6,230 nucleotides of DNA from JAAFHS01 sp031396505. GTDB taxonomy: Bacteria > Pseudomonadota > Alphaproteobacteria > Rhodobacterales > Rhodobacteraceae. The stretch is from positions 1 through 6,230 of the forward strand of contig JANNKX010000399.1 in the NCBI GenBank assembly GCA_031396505.1. The letters run 5' to 3'. Numbering within the stretch: the stretch's first letter is position 1; every line of letters begins with the position of its first letter. The notes under the pieces were generated by a model. It ran no database searches and had not been told where the DNA came from. It saw only the letters and a list, made by a program, of their open reading frames with translations. The position numbers and the translations under genes were made by a program. Shown here in pieces: positions 6,023 through 6,230 of this stretch.

Positions 6023-6230
6023 TGGCGGATGACGCGAAAACGCCAGTCTGGCTGCATCTGGTGGGGTTATGTCTGGCGACGGGTCTGGTCGCGGCCAGCT
6101 ATGGCCTTTACAGCGTGATGCCGGGCCTGCTGCGCGCCACATTTCTGCGCGGCTTTGGCAACCTTGTCACCTTCATCTTGATCATCGTGATGCTGAGCGT
6201 GGTGGAACGGGCATGGGTCTGGCTGCAGGG
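6022..6230 (+). CDS. N-terminal part of a multi-pass membrane protein (runs off edge)
   Basis: Only the first 69 codons are in the window, with no stop before the right edge. The N-terminus MADDAKTPVW is followed by two hydrophobic segments at about 10-31 and 45-67, separated by a basic loop (LLRATFLRG). The end of the second segment reads VVERAWVWLQ. The start ATG 6022 shares its A with the preceding TGA, and GGAG (6012-6015) lies 6 bases upstream. It is clearly the next cistron of the same operon. A sterol-desaturase/fatty-acid-hydroxylase type protein is one thought, since these open with helices before a His-rich core, but no His motif is visible here and the assignment is not supported. 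Confidence 0.75.
   Translation, partial: MADDAKTPVWLHLVGLCLATGLVAASYGLYSVMPGLLRATFLRGFGNLVTFILIIVMLSVVERAWVWLQ

Noticed and set aside
5099..6142. Minus-strand ORF of 347 codons opposite the Cys-cluster gene
   Set aside because: It is Arg/His/Pro-rich and lies antisense to the Rieske C-terminus and the next two cistrons, which have coupled starts, Shine-Dalgarno sequences and recognisable motifs.

Overview
The window is GC-rich, compact and bacterial. All supportable genes lie on the + strand. Codon third positions are strongly G/C, gaps between genes are short and many gene ends overlap. This style, together with a DUF3734-type patatin, suggests an alphaproteobacterium, perhaps Rhodobacterales. 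That placement is an impression from codon use and gene content, not a phylogenetic result. I see no rRNA, tRNA, CRISPR array, insertion sequence or phage gene.

Left part (1-1830): an undecided edge with a perfect 7-bp hairpin (45-62), then an exported cupin protein (84-566) and a 12-helix major facilitator transporter that probably starts at TTG (631-1830). A hairpin spans the transporter stop codon (1816-1841) and may mark the end of this unit.

Middle (1891-3822): a patatin-like serine hydrolase with a C-terminal DUF3734-like region, then an atypical short-chain dehydrogenase. The dehydrogenase keeps the Tyr/Lys pair but has Ala at the catalytic Ser position and a GxxGxxG dinucleotide loop. 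It probably prefers NAD(H).

Right part (3827-6230, runs off the edge): five membrane-protein genes in one tight array (gap of 4 bases, then overlaps of 4, 4, 4 and 1 bases). They encode a 71-aa two-helix protein, a 53-aa one-helix protein, a fusion of a ferric-reductase-like b-type cytochrome with a Rieske [2Fe-2S] domain, a 253-aa single-pass protein whose predicted periplasmic part carries a C-x3-C...H-x2-C-x3-C cluster, and the start of another multi-pass protein. Topology inferred from charges puts the Rieske domain in the cytoplasm and the Cys cluster in the periplasm. A reasonable hypothesis is a transmembrane electron-transfer system: cytoplasmic donor to Rieske centre, to haem b, to periplasmic Cys protein. 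The fusion has no flavin or NAD(P)H domain, so an outside reductase would be needed. This operon is the best candidate in the window for an undescribed system. Its substrate and function cannot be read from the sequence.
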